A DNA stretch of 64,000 nucleotides from Alistipes sp. (GCF_020026455.1 NZ_JAHHQJ010000005.1:124001-188000); one strand, 5' to 3'. Shown: positions 7,784-16,941, counted from the stretch's first letter. Numbers and translations are program-made. Notes: a model not told the origin generated them from the sequence alone.

Positions 7784-8989
7784 ATGGAAACCAAGAAGAA
7801 AGTGGTTTTGGCGTTCAGCGGCGGTCTGGACACCTCGTTTTGTGTAAAATACCTCTCCGAAGAGAAGGGTTACGACGTTTACACGGCAATCGCCAACACG
7901 GGCGGCTTCTCGAAACCCGAACTCGAGAAGATCGAAAAGCGCGCCATGAAACTGGGTGCCGCAGCCCACGCAACGCTCGACATTGAGCAGGAATACTACG
8001 AGAAAAGCATCCGCTACATGGTCTTCGGCAATATCCTGCGCAACGGGACCTATCCCATTTCGGTAAGTTCGGAGCGCATTTTCCAGGCCATCGCCATCAT
8101 CGAATATGCCAAACGGATCGGCGCCGACGCCGTGGCCCACGGGTCGACAGGTGCGGGCAACGACCAGGTGCGCTTCGACCTGACGTTTCAGATCCTCGCC
8201 CCCGAAATCGAGATCATCACCCCGACACGCGACATGACCCTGACGCGCGAATACGAAATCGACTACCTGCGCAGACACGGAATCACGGCCGACTACAAGA
8301 AGATGGAGTACTCGATCAACAAGGGGCTGTGGGGAACCTCGATCGGCGGCAAGGAGACCCTCCACTCGGAGCAGACCCTCCCCGAGGAGGCTTACCCCAG
8401 CCAGATCACGGCCGAGGGCGAGGAGCGCCTCAAGCTCACCTTCGAGCAGGGCGAATTGGCGGCGGTCAACGGCACCCCCTATACGGACAAGGTCGAGGCC
8501 ATCCGCGCCGTGGAGGCCATCGGCTCGAAATACGGCATCGGACGCGACATGCACATCGGCGACACGATCATCGGCATCAAGGGACGCGTGGGATTCGAGG
8601 CCGCCGCGCCGATCCTGATCATCGCCGCGCACAAGATGCTCGAAAAACACACGCAGACCAAATGGCAGATCTACTGGAAGGACCAGGTGGCGACCTGGTA
8701 CGGCATGTTCCTCCACGAAGCGCAGTACCTCGAACCGGTGATGCGCGACATCGAGGCGATGCTCCTCTCCTCGCAGCGCAACGTGACGGGGACCGTGGAG
8801 CTGATCCTGAGACCGCGCAACTATACGCTTGTGGGCGTCGACTCGACGTTCGACCTGATGAAGACCGACTTCGGCGAGTATGGCGAGGTCAACAAGGCAT
8901 GGTCGGCGGACGACGTGAAGGGATTCACGAAGATCCTCGGCAACCAGATCAAGATTTACCACAACGTACAGAAACGCAACAAGAAATGA
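7784..8989 (+). CDS. argG: Argininosuccinate synthase
   Basis: A 401-residue enzyme that condenses citrulline and aspartate with ATP to argininosuccinate. The N-terminal ATP-pyrophosphatase P-loop is plain (VVLAFSGGLDTSFCVKYL). Family landmarks HGSTGAGNDQVRFD and the citrulline/aspartate-site region YSINKGLWGTSIGGKE are present. I chose the ATG at 7784 because the protein then begins METKKKVVLAFSGG; the frame stays open for 200 codons upstream, but that stretch overlaps the GNAT gene and is low-quality sequence. The stop overlaps the argC start. Confidence 0.95.
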   Translation: METKKKVVLAFSGGLDTSFCVKYLSEEKGYDVYTAIANTGGFSKPELEKIEKRAMKLGAAAHATLDIEQEYYEKSIRYMVFGNILRNGTYPISVSSERIFQAIAIIEYAKRIGADAVAHGSTGAGNDQVRFDLTFQILAPEIEIITPTRDMTLTREYEIDYLRRHGITADYKKMEYSINKGLWGTSIGGKETLHSEQTLPEEAYPSQITAEGEERLKLTFEQGELAAVNGTPYTDKVEAIRAVEAIGSKYGIGRDMHIGDTIIGIKGRVGFEAAAPILIIAAHKMLEKHTQTKWQIYWKDQVATWYGMFLHEAQYLEPVMRDIEAMLLSSQRNVTGTVELILRPRNYTLVGVDSTFDLMKTDFGEYGEVNKAWSADDVKGFTKILGNQIKIYHNVQKRNKK

Positions 8990-9948
8990 TCCGCGTCGGC
9001 ATCATCGGAGGCGCCGGCTACACCGCCGGCGAACTGATCCGCCTGCTGGTGAACCATCCGCAGGCCGAGATCGCCTTCATCCACAGCTCCTCGAATGCGG
9101 GAAACCGCCTCGCAGAGGTCCACGGCGGGCTGGAGGGCGACAGCAGCATGCGGTTCTGCGACACGTACGACCTCGCGGAGGCCGATGTGGTCTTCCTCTG
9201 TTCGGCACACGGCCAGAGCCGGGTATGGATGGAAGAGAACCCGATCCCCGCAAACGTGAAAATCATCGACCTGGCGCAGGATTTCCGCGACGAGTCGTGC
9301 GGATTCGTCTACGGACTGCCGGAGCTGAACCGCGAGCGCATCCGCCGGGCGGAGCGTGTGGCCAACCCGGGCTGTTTCGCCACGGCGATCCAGCTGGCGC
9401 TGCTGCCGCTGGCCGCTGCGGGACTGCTGCAGGACGAGGTACATGTGACGGCGGTGACGGGATCGACGGGGGCGGGCGTGAAGCCCTCGGCCACGACCCA
9501 TTTCAGCTGGAGGTCGGACAACATCTCGGTGTACAAGGCCTTCACCCACCAGCATCTCCTGGAGATCGGGCGCAACCTGCGGCGGCTGGAGCCGTCGTTC
9601 GACAGCGAAGTGAACTTCGTGCCGATGCGCGGCGACTTCACGCGGGGCATTCTGGCGAGCGTCTACACCGCCTGTCCGCTCGACGACGAAGCGGCATCGA
9701 AGTGCTACGCCGACTTCTACGCCACGGCGGCATTCACCCGCGTCACGGAGCGCAACGTGGACCTCAAGCAGGTGGTCAACACCAACAAGGCACTGCTCCA
9801 CACGGCCAAGCACGGCGGGAAACTGCACATCGTATCGGTCATCGACAACCTGCTGAAAGGGGCATCGGGACAGGCCGTGCAGAACATGAACCTGATGTTC
9901 GGACTCGACGAAAAGGAGGGGCTGCGGTTAAAGGCCGCGGCATTCTGA
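8986..9948 (+). CDS. argC: N-acyl-gamma-glutamyl-phosphate reductase
   Basis: A 320-residue NADPH-dependent reductase making the N-acylglutamate semialdehyde. The N-terminal Rossmann motif is GIIGGAGYTAGEL. The catalytic Cys lies in VANPGCFATAIQLALLP, and the substrate-binding region contains GSTGAGVKPSATTHFS. The ATG at 8986 overlaps the argG stop by 4 bp (ATGA). In a succinylated pathway the substrate would be N-succinyl-gamma-glutamyl phosphate; the sequence does not tell acetyl from succinyl. A 217-bp GC-rich spacer with no terminator follows before argD. Confidence 0.94.
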   Translation: MIRVGIIGGAGYTAGELIRLLVNHPQAEIAFIHSSSNAGNRLAEVHGGLEGDSSMRFCDTYDLAEADVVFLCSAHGQSRVWMEENPIPANVKIIDLAQDFRDESCGFVYGLPELNRERIRRAERVANPGCFATAIQLALLPLAAAGLLQDEVHVTAVTGSTGAGVKPSATTHFSWRSDNISVYKAFTHQHLLEIGRNLRRLEPSFDSEVNFVPMRGDFTRGILASVYTACPLDDEAASKCYADFYATAAFTRVTERNVDLKQVVNTNKALLHTAKHGGKLHIVSVIDNLLKGASGQAVQNMNLMFGLDEKEGLRLKAAAF

Positions 9949-10165
9949 GAAATCGCCGCAGAGCGGCAGGAGCCTCCCGCAGTTCCGTCCGGAGCGGGAA
10001 GGAAGCAGCTCGGGCGGAGCCTTGGCAACGGGGCCGGAGGCGGTTGCAAGTACGCTTCAGGCGTCCGGGTGAACGCATCCGGCGAAGAGGCTCCGCAGGG
10101 AAGGGCATGCGGGAGGTTTTACGCCGCCTTTACCACCAAAAGCGGCAAGAAAAAAAGAGTAAAAT

Positions 10166-11290
10166 ATGGAATTATTCAACGTATATTCGCTTTATCCGAT
10201 CGAACCCGTCCGGGGGCGGGGCTGCTACGTTTACGACGCGGCGGGAACCGAGTACCTCGACCTCTACGGCGGCCATGCCGTGATCTCGATCGGGCATGCG
10301 CAGCCCGACTACGTGCGGGCCGTGCAGGAGCAGGTCTCTCGTCTCGGATTCTACTCCAACTCGGTCGAAAATTCGCTCCAGAAGCAGTTGGCGGAGCGGC
10401 TGGGCCGCGTTTCGGGGTATGACGACTACCGCCTCTTTCTCTGCAACTCGGGGGCCGAAGCCAACGAGAACGCCCTGAAGCTGGCTTCGTTCCACACGGG
10501 ACGGTCGAAGGTGCTGGCCGTCTCGAAGGCCTTTCACGGCCGCACGTCGGGGGCCGTCGCCGTGACGGACAACCCGGCGATCCAAGCGCCCTTCAACCGC
10601 ACGCCGAACGTGGAGTTCACCCCTCTGAACGACATCGAGGCGATGCGCGGGAAACTCGCGACGCGCCAATTCGCGGCGGTGATCGTCGAGGGCATTCAGG
10701 GCGTCGCGGGCATTCACGCCCCGACGGACGAATTTCTGCGCGCCGTGCAGGCCGCGGCGACCGAGACCGGAACGCAGCTGGTGCTTGACGAAATCCAGTC
10801 GGGATACGGCCGCACGGGCCGCTTCTTCGCCCACCAGGCAGCCGGCATCCGGCCCGACCTGATCACCATGGCCAAAGGCATGGGCAACGGATTCCCGATC
10901 GGCGGCGTGCTCATAGCCCCCCACTTCGAGGCGCGTCCGGGACTGTTGGGAACCACCTTCGGCGGCAATCATCTGGCCTGCGCGGCGGCAATCGCCGTGC
11001 TGGAGGTGATCGAGCGCGAAGCTCTGATGGAAAACGCCGCCACGGTCGGCGACTACCTCCTGGCCGGGCTGCGCCGCATGAGCTCCCTGAAAGAGGTGCG
11101 CGGACGCGGTCTGATGATCGGCATGGAGATCGACGGATCGGGTTCGGAACTGCGCAAGAAACTGCTCTTCGAAAAGCACATATTCACGGGCGGGGCCGGA
11201 GTTTCGACCGTCAGGCTGCTCCCGGCGATGTGTCTCACGCACGAAATGGCGGACCGCTTCCTCGCGGCATTCGACGAGGTGAACGGGTAG
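10166..11290 (+). CDS. argD: N-acylornithine aminotransferase (class III PLP enzyme)
   Basis: A 374-residue class III aminotransferase converting the N-acylglutamate semialdehyde to N-acylornithine. Motifs visible are LFLCNSGAEANENALKLA (PLP phosphate binding), VLDEIQSGYGRTGRFFAHQ (Asp contacting the pyridine nitrogen) and LITMAKGMGNGFPIGG (Schiff-base Lys). The start ELFNVYSLYPIEPVRGRGCYVYD is typical of the Bacteroidota enzymes. It sits between argC and argF' with spacers of 217 and 99 bp and no intervening terminator, consistent with one operon. Confidence 0.93.
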   Translation: MELFNVYSLYPIEPVRGRGCYVYDAAGTEYLDLYGGHAVISIGHAQPDYVRAVQEQVSRLGFYSNSVENSLQKQLAERLGRVSGYDDYRLFLCNSGAEANENALKLASFHTGRSKVLAVSKAFHGRTSGAVAVTDNPAIQAPFNRTPNVEFTPLNDIEAMRGKLATRQFAAVIVEGIQGVAGIHAPTDEFLRAVQAAATETGTQLVLDEIQSGYGRTGRFFAHQAAGIRPDLITMAKGMGNGFPIGGVLIAPHFEARPGLLGTTFGGNHLACAAAIAVLEVIEREALMENAATVGDYLLAGLRRMSSLKEVRGRGLMIGMEIDGSGSELRKKLLFEKHIFTGGAGVSTVRLLPAMCLTHEMADRFLAAFDEVNG

Positions 11291-11389
11291 AGAAGCCCCT
11301 CCGCATTTCGGCAGCAGGGCCGCAGGCGGCAACGCCCCGCCGGAGCGGGTTCCGGATCAAGCAACAAGAAACGAAAAAGCAACAAATTC

Positions 11390-12346
11390 ATGGATAAATT
11401 CACCTGCGTACAAGACATCGGCGACCTTCGTCAGGCTGTCGCCGAAGCATTGGAGATCAAGCGCGACCGCTTCCAGTTCACGGGGCTGGGACGCAACCGG
11501 ACGCTGCTGATGCTCTTCTTCAACTCAAGCCTCCGCACGCGGCTTTCGACCCAGAAGGCCGCCATGAACCTCGGAATGAACGTCATGGTCCTCGACGTCA
11601 ACCAGGGGGCATGGAAACTCGAAACCCAGCGGGGTGTGGTGATGGACGGCGACAAGGCCGAGCACCTGCTGGAGGCCATCCCGGTCATGGGATCCTACTG
11701 CGACGTGATCGGCGTGCGCTCGTTCGCACGCTTTCAGGACAAGGCCGAAGATTACGAGGAGCGCGTGCTGGAGCAGTTCATCCGCTACTCGGGCCGCCCG
11801 GTATTCTCGATGGAGGCCGCGACGCGCCATCCGCTGCAGAGCTTCGCCGATCTGATCACCATCGAAGAGCACAAGACCGTGGAGCGTCCGAAGGTCGTGA
11901 TGACCTGGGCACCGCATCCCAACGCCCTGCCGCAGGCCGTGCCCAACTCGTTTGCCGAGTGGATGAACGCCGCGGACTACGATTTCGTGATCACCCATCC
12001 CGAAGGTTACGAGCTCGACCCGAAGTTCGTGGGCTCGGCGCGCGTCGAATACGACCAGCACAAGGCCCTCGAAGGCGCCGACTTCGTCTACGCCAAGAAC
12101 TGGGCCGCCTATGCGGACCCCAATTACGGCAAGGTGCTCTCACGCGACCGCGCGTGGACGGTCGATGCGGAGAAGATGTCGCTCACGAACAACGCCCGTT
12201 TCATGCACTGTCTGCCCGTGAGGCGCAACATGATCGTCTCGGACGAAGTGATCGAGTCGCCCCGCTCGCTGGTGATCCCCGAGGCCGCAAACCGCGAAAT
12301 CGCGGCACAGGTGGTGCTCAAACGACTGCTGGAGGGGCTGAACTGA
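11390..12346 (+). CDS. argF': N-succinylornithine (N-acylornithine) carbamoyltransferase
   Basis: A 318-residue member of the acylornithine transcarbamylase group, very like the Bacteroides fragilis N-succinyl-L-ornithine transcarbamylase. Carbamoyl-phosphate residues occur in FFNSSLRTRLSTQKAA, and the ornithine-side signature is MHCLPVRRNMIV. EAATRHPLQSFADLITI and ITHPEGYELDPKFVG are group-specific. In the characterised enzymes one residue near position 90, Pro in the succinyl type and Glu in the acetyl type, sets acyl preference. Here the aligned residue (after DGDK, codon 11657-11659) is Ala. The context favours succinylornithine. The stop overlaps the argB start. Confidence 0.9.
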   Translation: MDKFTCVQDIGDLRQAVAEALEIKRDRFQFTGLGRNRTLLMLFFNSSLRTRLSTQKAAMNLGMNVMVLDVNQGAWKLETQRGVVMDGDKAEHLLEAIPVMGSYCDVIGVRSFARFQDKAEDYEERVLEQFIRYSGRPVFSMEAATRHPLQSFADLITIEEHKTVERPKVVMTWAPHPNALPQAVPNSFAEWMNAADYDFVITHPEGYELDPKFVGSARVEYDQHKALEGADFVYAKNWAAYADPNYGKVLSRDRAWTVDAEKMSLTNNARFMHCLPVRRNMIVSDEVIESPRSLVIPEAANREIAAQVVLKRLLEGLN

Positions 12347-13119
12347 TGGAACGGATCACAGTCGTAAAAATCGGCGGCAACGTCATCGACAACCCCGCGG
12401 CGCTGAAGCGCTTCCTGAAGGAGTTTGCCGCGCTGGAAGGGCCCAGGATCCTCGTGCACGGAGGAGGAAAACTCGCCACACGTCTGGCCGAGCGGCTGGA
12501 GCTGAAGGTGCAGATGATCGACGGACGCCGCATCACCGACAAGGGAACGCTCGACGTGGTGACGATGGTTTATGCCGGGCTGATCAACAAGCAGGTAGTG
12601 GCCGGGCTCCAGGCCGAAGGCTGCAATGCCATCGGGCTCTCGGGAGCCGACGGAAACGCCGTCACGGCCCGGCGTCGCGCCCCCCAGCCGATTGACTACG
12701 GATTTGTGGGCGACATCGAGCGGGTGGACGCCGCGTTGCTGCGCCGGCTGCTCGAAGGCGGCATGGTGCCCGTATTCTCGGCCATCATGCACGACGGAAA
12801 AGGGACCCTGCTGAACTGCAATGCCGACAGCGTGGCTTCGGCCGTAGCGCTGGGCGCGGCGGAAATAGCCCCGACGGATCTGGTTTTCTGCTTCGAGAAG
12901 ACCGGGGTTCTGCGCGACCCGGACGACGAGACGTCGCTGATCCGCCAGATCACGGACGCAACCTATCCGCAGCTCAAGGCCGACGGTGTGGTGAGCAAAG
13001 GGATGATCCCCAAGATCGAAAACGCCCTGAAAGCCGTCGCGAAAGGGGTGCGGAGCGTTACCATCAAACATTCGGACAATTTACGGAACGACACAGGAAC
13101 ACTGATCCGGAATTCATGA
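12346..13119 (+). CDS. argB: N-acylglutamate kinase
   Basis: A 257-residue amino-acid kinase phosphorylating N-acetyl- or N-succinylglutamate. Family motifs are VVKIGGNVIDN at the N terminus, ILVHGGGKLATRLAERL, a central IGLSGADGNAVTARRR, and VVSKGMIPKIENALKAVAKGV at the C terminus. The ATG at 12346 shares a base with the argF' stop. Acyl preference cannot be read from the sequence, but the pairing with a succinylornithine-type transcarbamylase suggests a succinyl substrate. Confidence 0.93.
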   Translation: MERITVVKIGGNVIDNPAALKRFLKEFAALEGPRILVHGGGKLATRLAERLELKVQMIDGRRITDKGTLDVVTMVYAGLINKQVVAGLQAEGCNAIGLSGADGNAVTARRRAPQPIDYGFVGDIERVDAALLRRLLEGGMVPVFSAIMHDGKGTLLNCNADSVASAVALGAAEIAPTDLVFCFEKTGVLRDPDDETSLIRQITDATYPQLKADGVVSKGMIPKIENALKAVAKGVRSVTIKHSDNLRNDTGTLIRNS

Positions 13120-13126
13120 TTCGAAA

Positions 13127-14212
13127 ATGAACCATTCGGAATTGGACAAATCGGTTACAGAGGCCGTCGAGCTCTTGAAAGCGCTGATCGCGACACCCTC
13201 CCGATCGCGCGACGAGGCGCGCACGGCAGACCTGCTCCACGCATTTCTCGCACAACGCGGAGCGGCTCCCGAACGCCTTGCGAACAACGTCTGGGCCCGG
13301 GCAGAGCACTTCGCCCCCGCACGTCCGACACTGCTGCTGAACTCGCACCACGACACGGTGCGCCCGGCAGCATCGTACACGCGGGATCCCTACACGCCTG
13401 CAATCGAGGACGGAAGGCTCTACGGCCTGGGGAGCAACGACGCGGGGGCTTCGGTCGTGAGTCTCGTCGAGACCTTCCTAAGGTTCCGCACTCGGCCGCT
13501 GCCCTTCAACCTCGTGCTGGGGATCTCGGCCGAGGAGGAGTGCATGGGGCCCAACGGCATCCGCGCCCTGCTGCCCGCTCTGGGGCGTGTGGACATGGCC
13601 CTCGTGGGCGAACCGACAGGCATGCAGGCCGCGCTGGGCGAACGGGGGCTGGTCGTGGTGGACTGCACGGCGCACGGAAAAAGCGGGCATGCGGCACGCA
13701 GCGAGGGGGAAAACGCCCTCTACATCGCGCTGGACGACATCGCGCGGCTGCGCTCCCTGCGCTTCGGGAGGGAATCGGAACTGCTCGGCCCGATCGGAAT
13801 TGCGGTGACGCAGATCGAAGCGGGCACGCAGCACAACGTCGTGCCCGACACGTGCCGTTTCGTCGTGGACGTCCGCACGACGGACGCCTACTCGAACGAG
13901 GAGACGGTCGAAATCCTGCGGGCGGCCCTCCGCTCAGACGTCGTGCCCCGGTCAACGCACATCCGCGCCGCAGCGGTCGGCGAAGAACATCCGCTGGTGA
14001 GGGCGGCCATCGCCGCAGGGCGCAGAACCTATGTCTCGCCGACCACCTCGGACCGCACGCTGATGCCGTTCCCGGCGCTCAAGATGGGCCCCGGGGAGTC
14101 GTCGCGGTCGCACACGGCCGACGAATTCGTCCTCCTCGGGGAGATTGCCGAGGGAATAGCCATCTATGAAACCTACATCGAAAAACTGGCACAGGAATAT
14201 GAGCAGCACTAA
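13127..14212 (+). CDS. argE: N-acylornithine/N-acylcitrulline deacylase, M20 peptidase family
   Basis: A 361-residue M20 metallopeptidase. Zinc ligands are visible in LLNSHHDTV, LGSNDAGA, the catalytic glutamate pair in ISAEEECMGPNG, and the C-terminal His in SRSHTADEFV. Operon position argues that it removes the acyl group from N-acylcitrulline, because the transcarbamylase of this pathway acts before deacylation. That order is known for acylornithine transcarbamylase pathways; the assignment here is inferred. It starts 7 bp after argB and overlaps argH by 14 bp. Confidence 0.88.
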   Translation: MNHSELDKSVTEAVELLKALIATPSRSRDEARTADLLHAFLAQRGAAPERLANNVWARAEHFAPARPTLLLNSHHDTVRPAASYTRDPYTPAIEDGRLYGLGSNDAGASVVSLVETFLRFRTRPLPFNLVLGISAEEECMGPNGIRALLPALGRVDMALVGEPTGMQAALGERGLVVVDCTAHGKSGHAARSEGENALYIALDDIARLRSLRFGRESELLGPIGIAVTQIEAGTQHNVVPDTCRFVVDVRTTDAYSNEETVEILRAALRSDVVPRSTHIRAAAVGEEHPLVRAAIAAGRRTYVSPTTSDRTLMPFPALKMGPGESSRSHTADEFVLLGEIAEGIAIYETYIEKLAQEYEQH

Positions 14213-15500
14213 ACTTTGGGACAAAGGCTACGAGCCGGACAAAATGATCGAGGAATACACCGTGGGCGACGACCGCGAACTGGACATGCGCCTGGCGCGC
14301 TACGATGTCGAAGGGTCGCTGGCGCATATCGCCATGCTCGAAACAATCGGGCTACTGACGGCCGAAGAGCTCGAAAAACTCACCGCGGGACTCCGCGAAA
14401 TCGCCGCGGAGATCGAAGCCGGACGCTTCGCAATCGAACCCGGCACGGAGGACGTTCATTCGCAGGTCGAGCTGATGCTCACCCGCCGGCTGGGCGACGC
14501 CGGCAAGAAGATACACTCGGGACGATCGCGCAACGATCAGGTGCTCGTGGACCTCAAACTGTTCCTGCGCGACGAACTGAAGCAGGTGGCCGACGCCGTG
14601 AAAACCCTCTTCGACCGGCTGCAGAAGCTGAGCGAGCAATACAGGGAGGTGCTGATGCCGGGATACACCCACCTCCAGATCGCCATGCCGTCGTCGTTCG
14701 GGCTGTGGTTCGGGGCTTATGCCGAGACACTCGTGGACGACATGCGTCTGGTGGCCGCCGCATGGCACATAGCCAACCAGAACCCGCTGGGATCGGCCGC
14801 CGGATACGGCTCGTCGTTCCCGCTCGACCGCACGATGACCACCCGACTCATGGGATTCGAGACGCTGCACTATAACGTCGTGGCGGCACAGATGAGCCGC
14901 GGCAAGAGTGAACGCGCCGCAGCGGCCGCCATCGCCGCCGTGGCCGCAACGATCGGCCGGCTGGCGATGGACGTATGTCTGTTCATGAGCCAGAACTTCG
15001 GATTCGTCTCGCTGCCCGACGAGCTGACAACCGGATCGAGCATCATGCCCCACAAGAAGAATCCCGACGTCTTCGAAATCATGCGCGGGCGCTGCAACCG
15101 GCTGCAGGCGGTACCCAACGAGATCGCCCTGCTGACGACGAACCTGCCGGTGGGCTATCACCGCGACCTGCAGCTGCTGAAGGACATCCTCTTCCCGGCG
15201 ACGACGGAGATCAAACGCTCGCTCGCGATGTGCGACTTCATGCTGGCGCACATCCGCGTCAACGAGCACATCCTCGACGACAAAAAATACGACTATCTGT
15301 TCACGGTGGAGGACGTCAACCGGATGGTGCTGGCGGGTACGCCCTTCCGCGAGGCCTACAAACAGGTGGGGATCGCCGTCCAGAAGGGCCAATACACCCC
15401 CACCCGCGAGGTGAACCACACGCACGAAGGCAGCATCGGCAACCTCTGCACGGAGGAAATCCGCCGCAAGATGGAGCAGGTGATGCAGGAATTCGAATAG
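14199..15500 (+). CDS. argH: Argininosuccinate lyase
   Basis: A 433-residue member of the fumarase/aspartase superfamily that splits argininosuccinate to arginine and fumarate. The superfamily signature is exact (GSSIMPHKKNPDVFEIMRGR). DVHSQVELMLTRRLGDAGKKIHSGRSRNDQV provides further family segments. I prefer the ATG at 14199 (MSSTKLWDKGYE); an in-frame ATG at 14166 would add 11 atypical residues lying over argE. It is the last gene of the operon and is followed after 26 bp by a strong terminator. Confidence 0.94.
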   Translation: MSSTKLWDKGYEPDKMIEEYTVGDDRELDMRLARYDVEGSLAHIAMLETIGLLTAEELEKLTAGLREIAAEIEAGRFAIEPGTEDVHSQVELMLTRRLGDAGKKIHSGRSRNDQVLVDLKLFLRDELKQVADAVKTLFDRLQKLSEQYREVLMPGYTHLQIAMPSSFGLWFGAYAETLVDDMRLVAAAWHIANQNPLGSAAGYGSSFPLDRTMTTRLMGFETLHYNVVAAQMSRGKSERAAAAAIAAVAATIGRLAMDVCLFMSQNFGFVSLPDELTTGSSIMPHKKNPDVFEIMRGRCNRLQAVPNEIALLTTNLPVGYHRDLQLLKDILFPATTEIKRSLAMCDFMLAHIRVNEHILDDKKYDYLFTVEDVNRMVLAGTPFREAYKQVGIAVQKGQYTPTREVNHTHEGSIGNLCTEEIRRKMEQVMQEFE

Positions 15501-15526
15501 GCGGGGAGCCCTCAGGGAGAAAGAAC

Positions 15527-15570
15527 AGCGTCTGCAACCAGAAATCGGATGGTTGCAGGCGCTATTTTTG
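15527..15570 (+). terminator. Rho-independent terminator of the arg operon (repeat-family hairpin)
   Basis: A 14-bp imperfect stem (AGCGTCTGCAACCA with TGGTTGCAGGCGCT) closes a 9-nt loop and is followed by ATTTTTG. The element is 82% identical over 50 bp to the terminator of efp at 16709-16757. Its tail reads TATTTTTG, which also matches the -7 promoter pattern. Confidence 0.88.
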
Positions 15571-15663
15571 CAGGTAATTCGTGGGATTTCCCGGCTTTTC
15601 AAAAAGCGTTCGTAATGAAAAAGCGGGTGTTCGTGATTAATACCCCCCGCTCGAATGAATTTA

Positions 15664-15695
15664 TTTGGGTCTTGTGTCGTCAAGCCCTAAATTTG
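15664..15695 (+). promoter_or_regulatory. Promoter of the lipoprotein gene at 15732
   Basis: TTTG at 15664-15667 and TAAATTTG at 15688-15695 are 20 bp apart, an excellent match to the Bacteroidota -33/-7 consensus. The predicted leader is about 30 nt. Confidence 0.8.
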
Positions 15696-15731
15696 TCGCC
15701 GAAAAAAGGAAACAATTAATTATAACTTCGT

Positions 15732-16601
15732 ATGAAAAACTTTTTCTTTAAAGCAGCCCTCTTCCTGACGATGCCGCTGATGGCTGCATCGTTTGTTTCG
15801 TGTGACGATGACGATACCCCTCCTCCCGCCCCCCAGTTCAAGTCGGAGCTCATCGGTACCTACACCCCCACCTTCATCAACTACCAGCTTCCGATGGCTG
15901 AGTCTGCCCAGGACTACTACTTTATCATAGAGCCCACCTGGAAGGAGGGTGTTAAACCCGAAACGCTGATGGTCGGTGGATTCCTGCCCATGCCCCAGGT
16001 TTTAGGTATCATGCAGGGTCTGGTATCGAACATCATTATGGGTGGTTTCGTAGAACTCGACCTGAAGAACAACGGTTCGTTCTCGGCCAAATACAAGAGT
16101 CTGATCCTGCCCGAAAATGCGGATATGTCGGCGATCATGGGTGCTCTTCTGGAGCCCAAGTTCGAAGAAACCGTGAAAGTGTTCCCCTCGTTAGAAACCG
16201 AGGCCGTTATCCCTGCAGCCGCTTTGGGCTACTACACCGATGATAACGCCGACAAGTTCTACTTCACCATCAGCAAGGATTTCCTGAAGATGGTCGGAGA
16301 GAAGATGGAGCAGCCGACCAACCTGGTAGAGCTGATCGAGGGCGTCATTGCATCGTCCTCGCTGGATATTCAGTCGACCGAAAAGTACTTCGCCATCCCC
16401 TTGAAATACACGGTCGAGAGCAAAGGTGCGCTAACCCTCTACATCGATCTCGGGATGATCAAGCCCTACCTGCCGCTGATCAAGGCTGCTGTTGCCAACG
16501 TTCCCCCGATAATGAATATGATCAATCTGAAGGACACGATAGATCTCATCTTCAACAATGTGAGCGAGTTGAAAATGAAGCTCCTCCTGCAGAAGAAATA
16601 G
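15732..16601 (+). CDS. Surface-type lipoprotein of unknown function
   Basis: A 289-residue secreted lipoprotein. The signal peptide ends in the lipobox FVSC at about residues 21-24. The Cys is followed by four Asp, the acidic lipoprotein export signal that directs proteins to the outer face of the outer membrane in Bacteroidota. The mature part alternates short strands with Leu/Met-rich helices (MPQVLGIMQGLVSNIIMGG) and resembles the DUF4925-type lipoproteins, but I am not sure of the family. It has its own promoter and terminator. Its codon use is less GC-biased than that of the neighbouring arg genes. Confidence 0.8.
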   Translation: MKNFFFKAALFLTMPLMAASFVSCDDDDTPPPAPQFKSELIGTYTPTFINYQLPMAESAQDYYFIIEPTWKEGVKPETLMVGGFLPMPQVLGIMQGLVSNIIMGGFVELDLKNNGSFSAKYKSLILPENADMSAIMGALLEPKFEETVKVFPSLETEAVIPAAALGYYTDDNADKFYFTISKDFLKMVGEKMEQPTNLVELIEGVIASSSLDIQSTEKYFAIPLKYTVESKGALTLYIDLGMIKPYLPLIKAAVANVPPIMNMINLKDTIDLIFNNVSELKMKLLLQKK

Positions 16602-16628
16602 GGATCGAGACGATTCACAAACCGAAGA

Positions 16629-16668
16629 AACGAAGCCATGCGGAGATTCCGCATGGCTTCGTTTTTGG
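16629..16668 (+). terminator. Terminator of the lipoprotein gene
   Basis: A perfect 15-bp stem (AACGAAGCCATGCGG with CCGCATGGCTTCGTT) closes a 5-nt loop and runs directly into a T tract. It lies 28 bp after the stop codon. Confidence 0.92.
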
Positions 16669-16708
16669 GAGGTATTTCGGCAAACACATCAGGGGCCAGT
16701 CCTTCGGA

Positions 16709-16757
16709 CACAAAAATAGCGGCTGCAACTATTCGATTCGTAGTTACAGCCGCTATT
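16709..16757 (-). terminator. Terminator of efp, second copy of the repeat-family hairpin
   Basis: A 17-bp imperfect stem at 16715-16731 and 16741-16757 closes a 9-nt loop, with five A on the 5' side that form the T tract for bottom-strand transcripts. It also has TTCTTTT on the other side, so it may act in both directions. It is the sister of the arg terminator, in the same orientation relative to the gene it ends. The 184 bp from here to efp is GC-rich and shows no gene. Confidence 0.85.
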
Positions 16758-16941
16758 CTTTTGCCGATCCGGGATATTACCGGCAGCAGTCCGGATGCTG
16801 CATGTTGTCTTGCCGGTGCACCCTCCGGATGGAGCGACTTCCACCGCCGGGAAGATCCTCGACCCGAAGTCGGCCCTTTGGAAAGGGCCGGAGCAACGCC
16901 GCGCTTGCGTGCGGCGTCTGCCCGAAGCTGCGGATTCCCGA

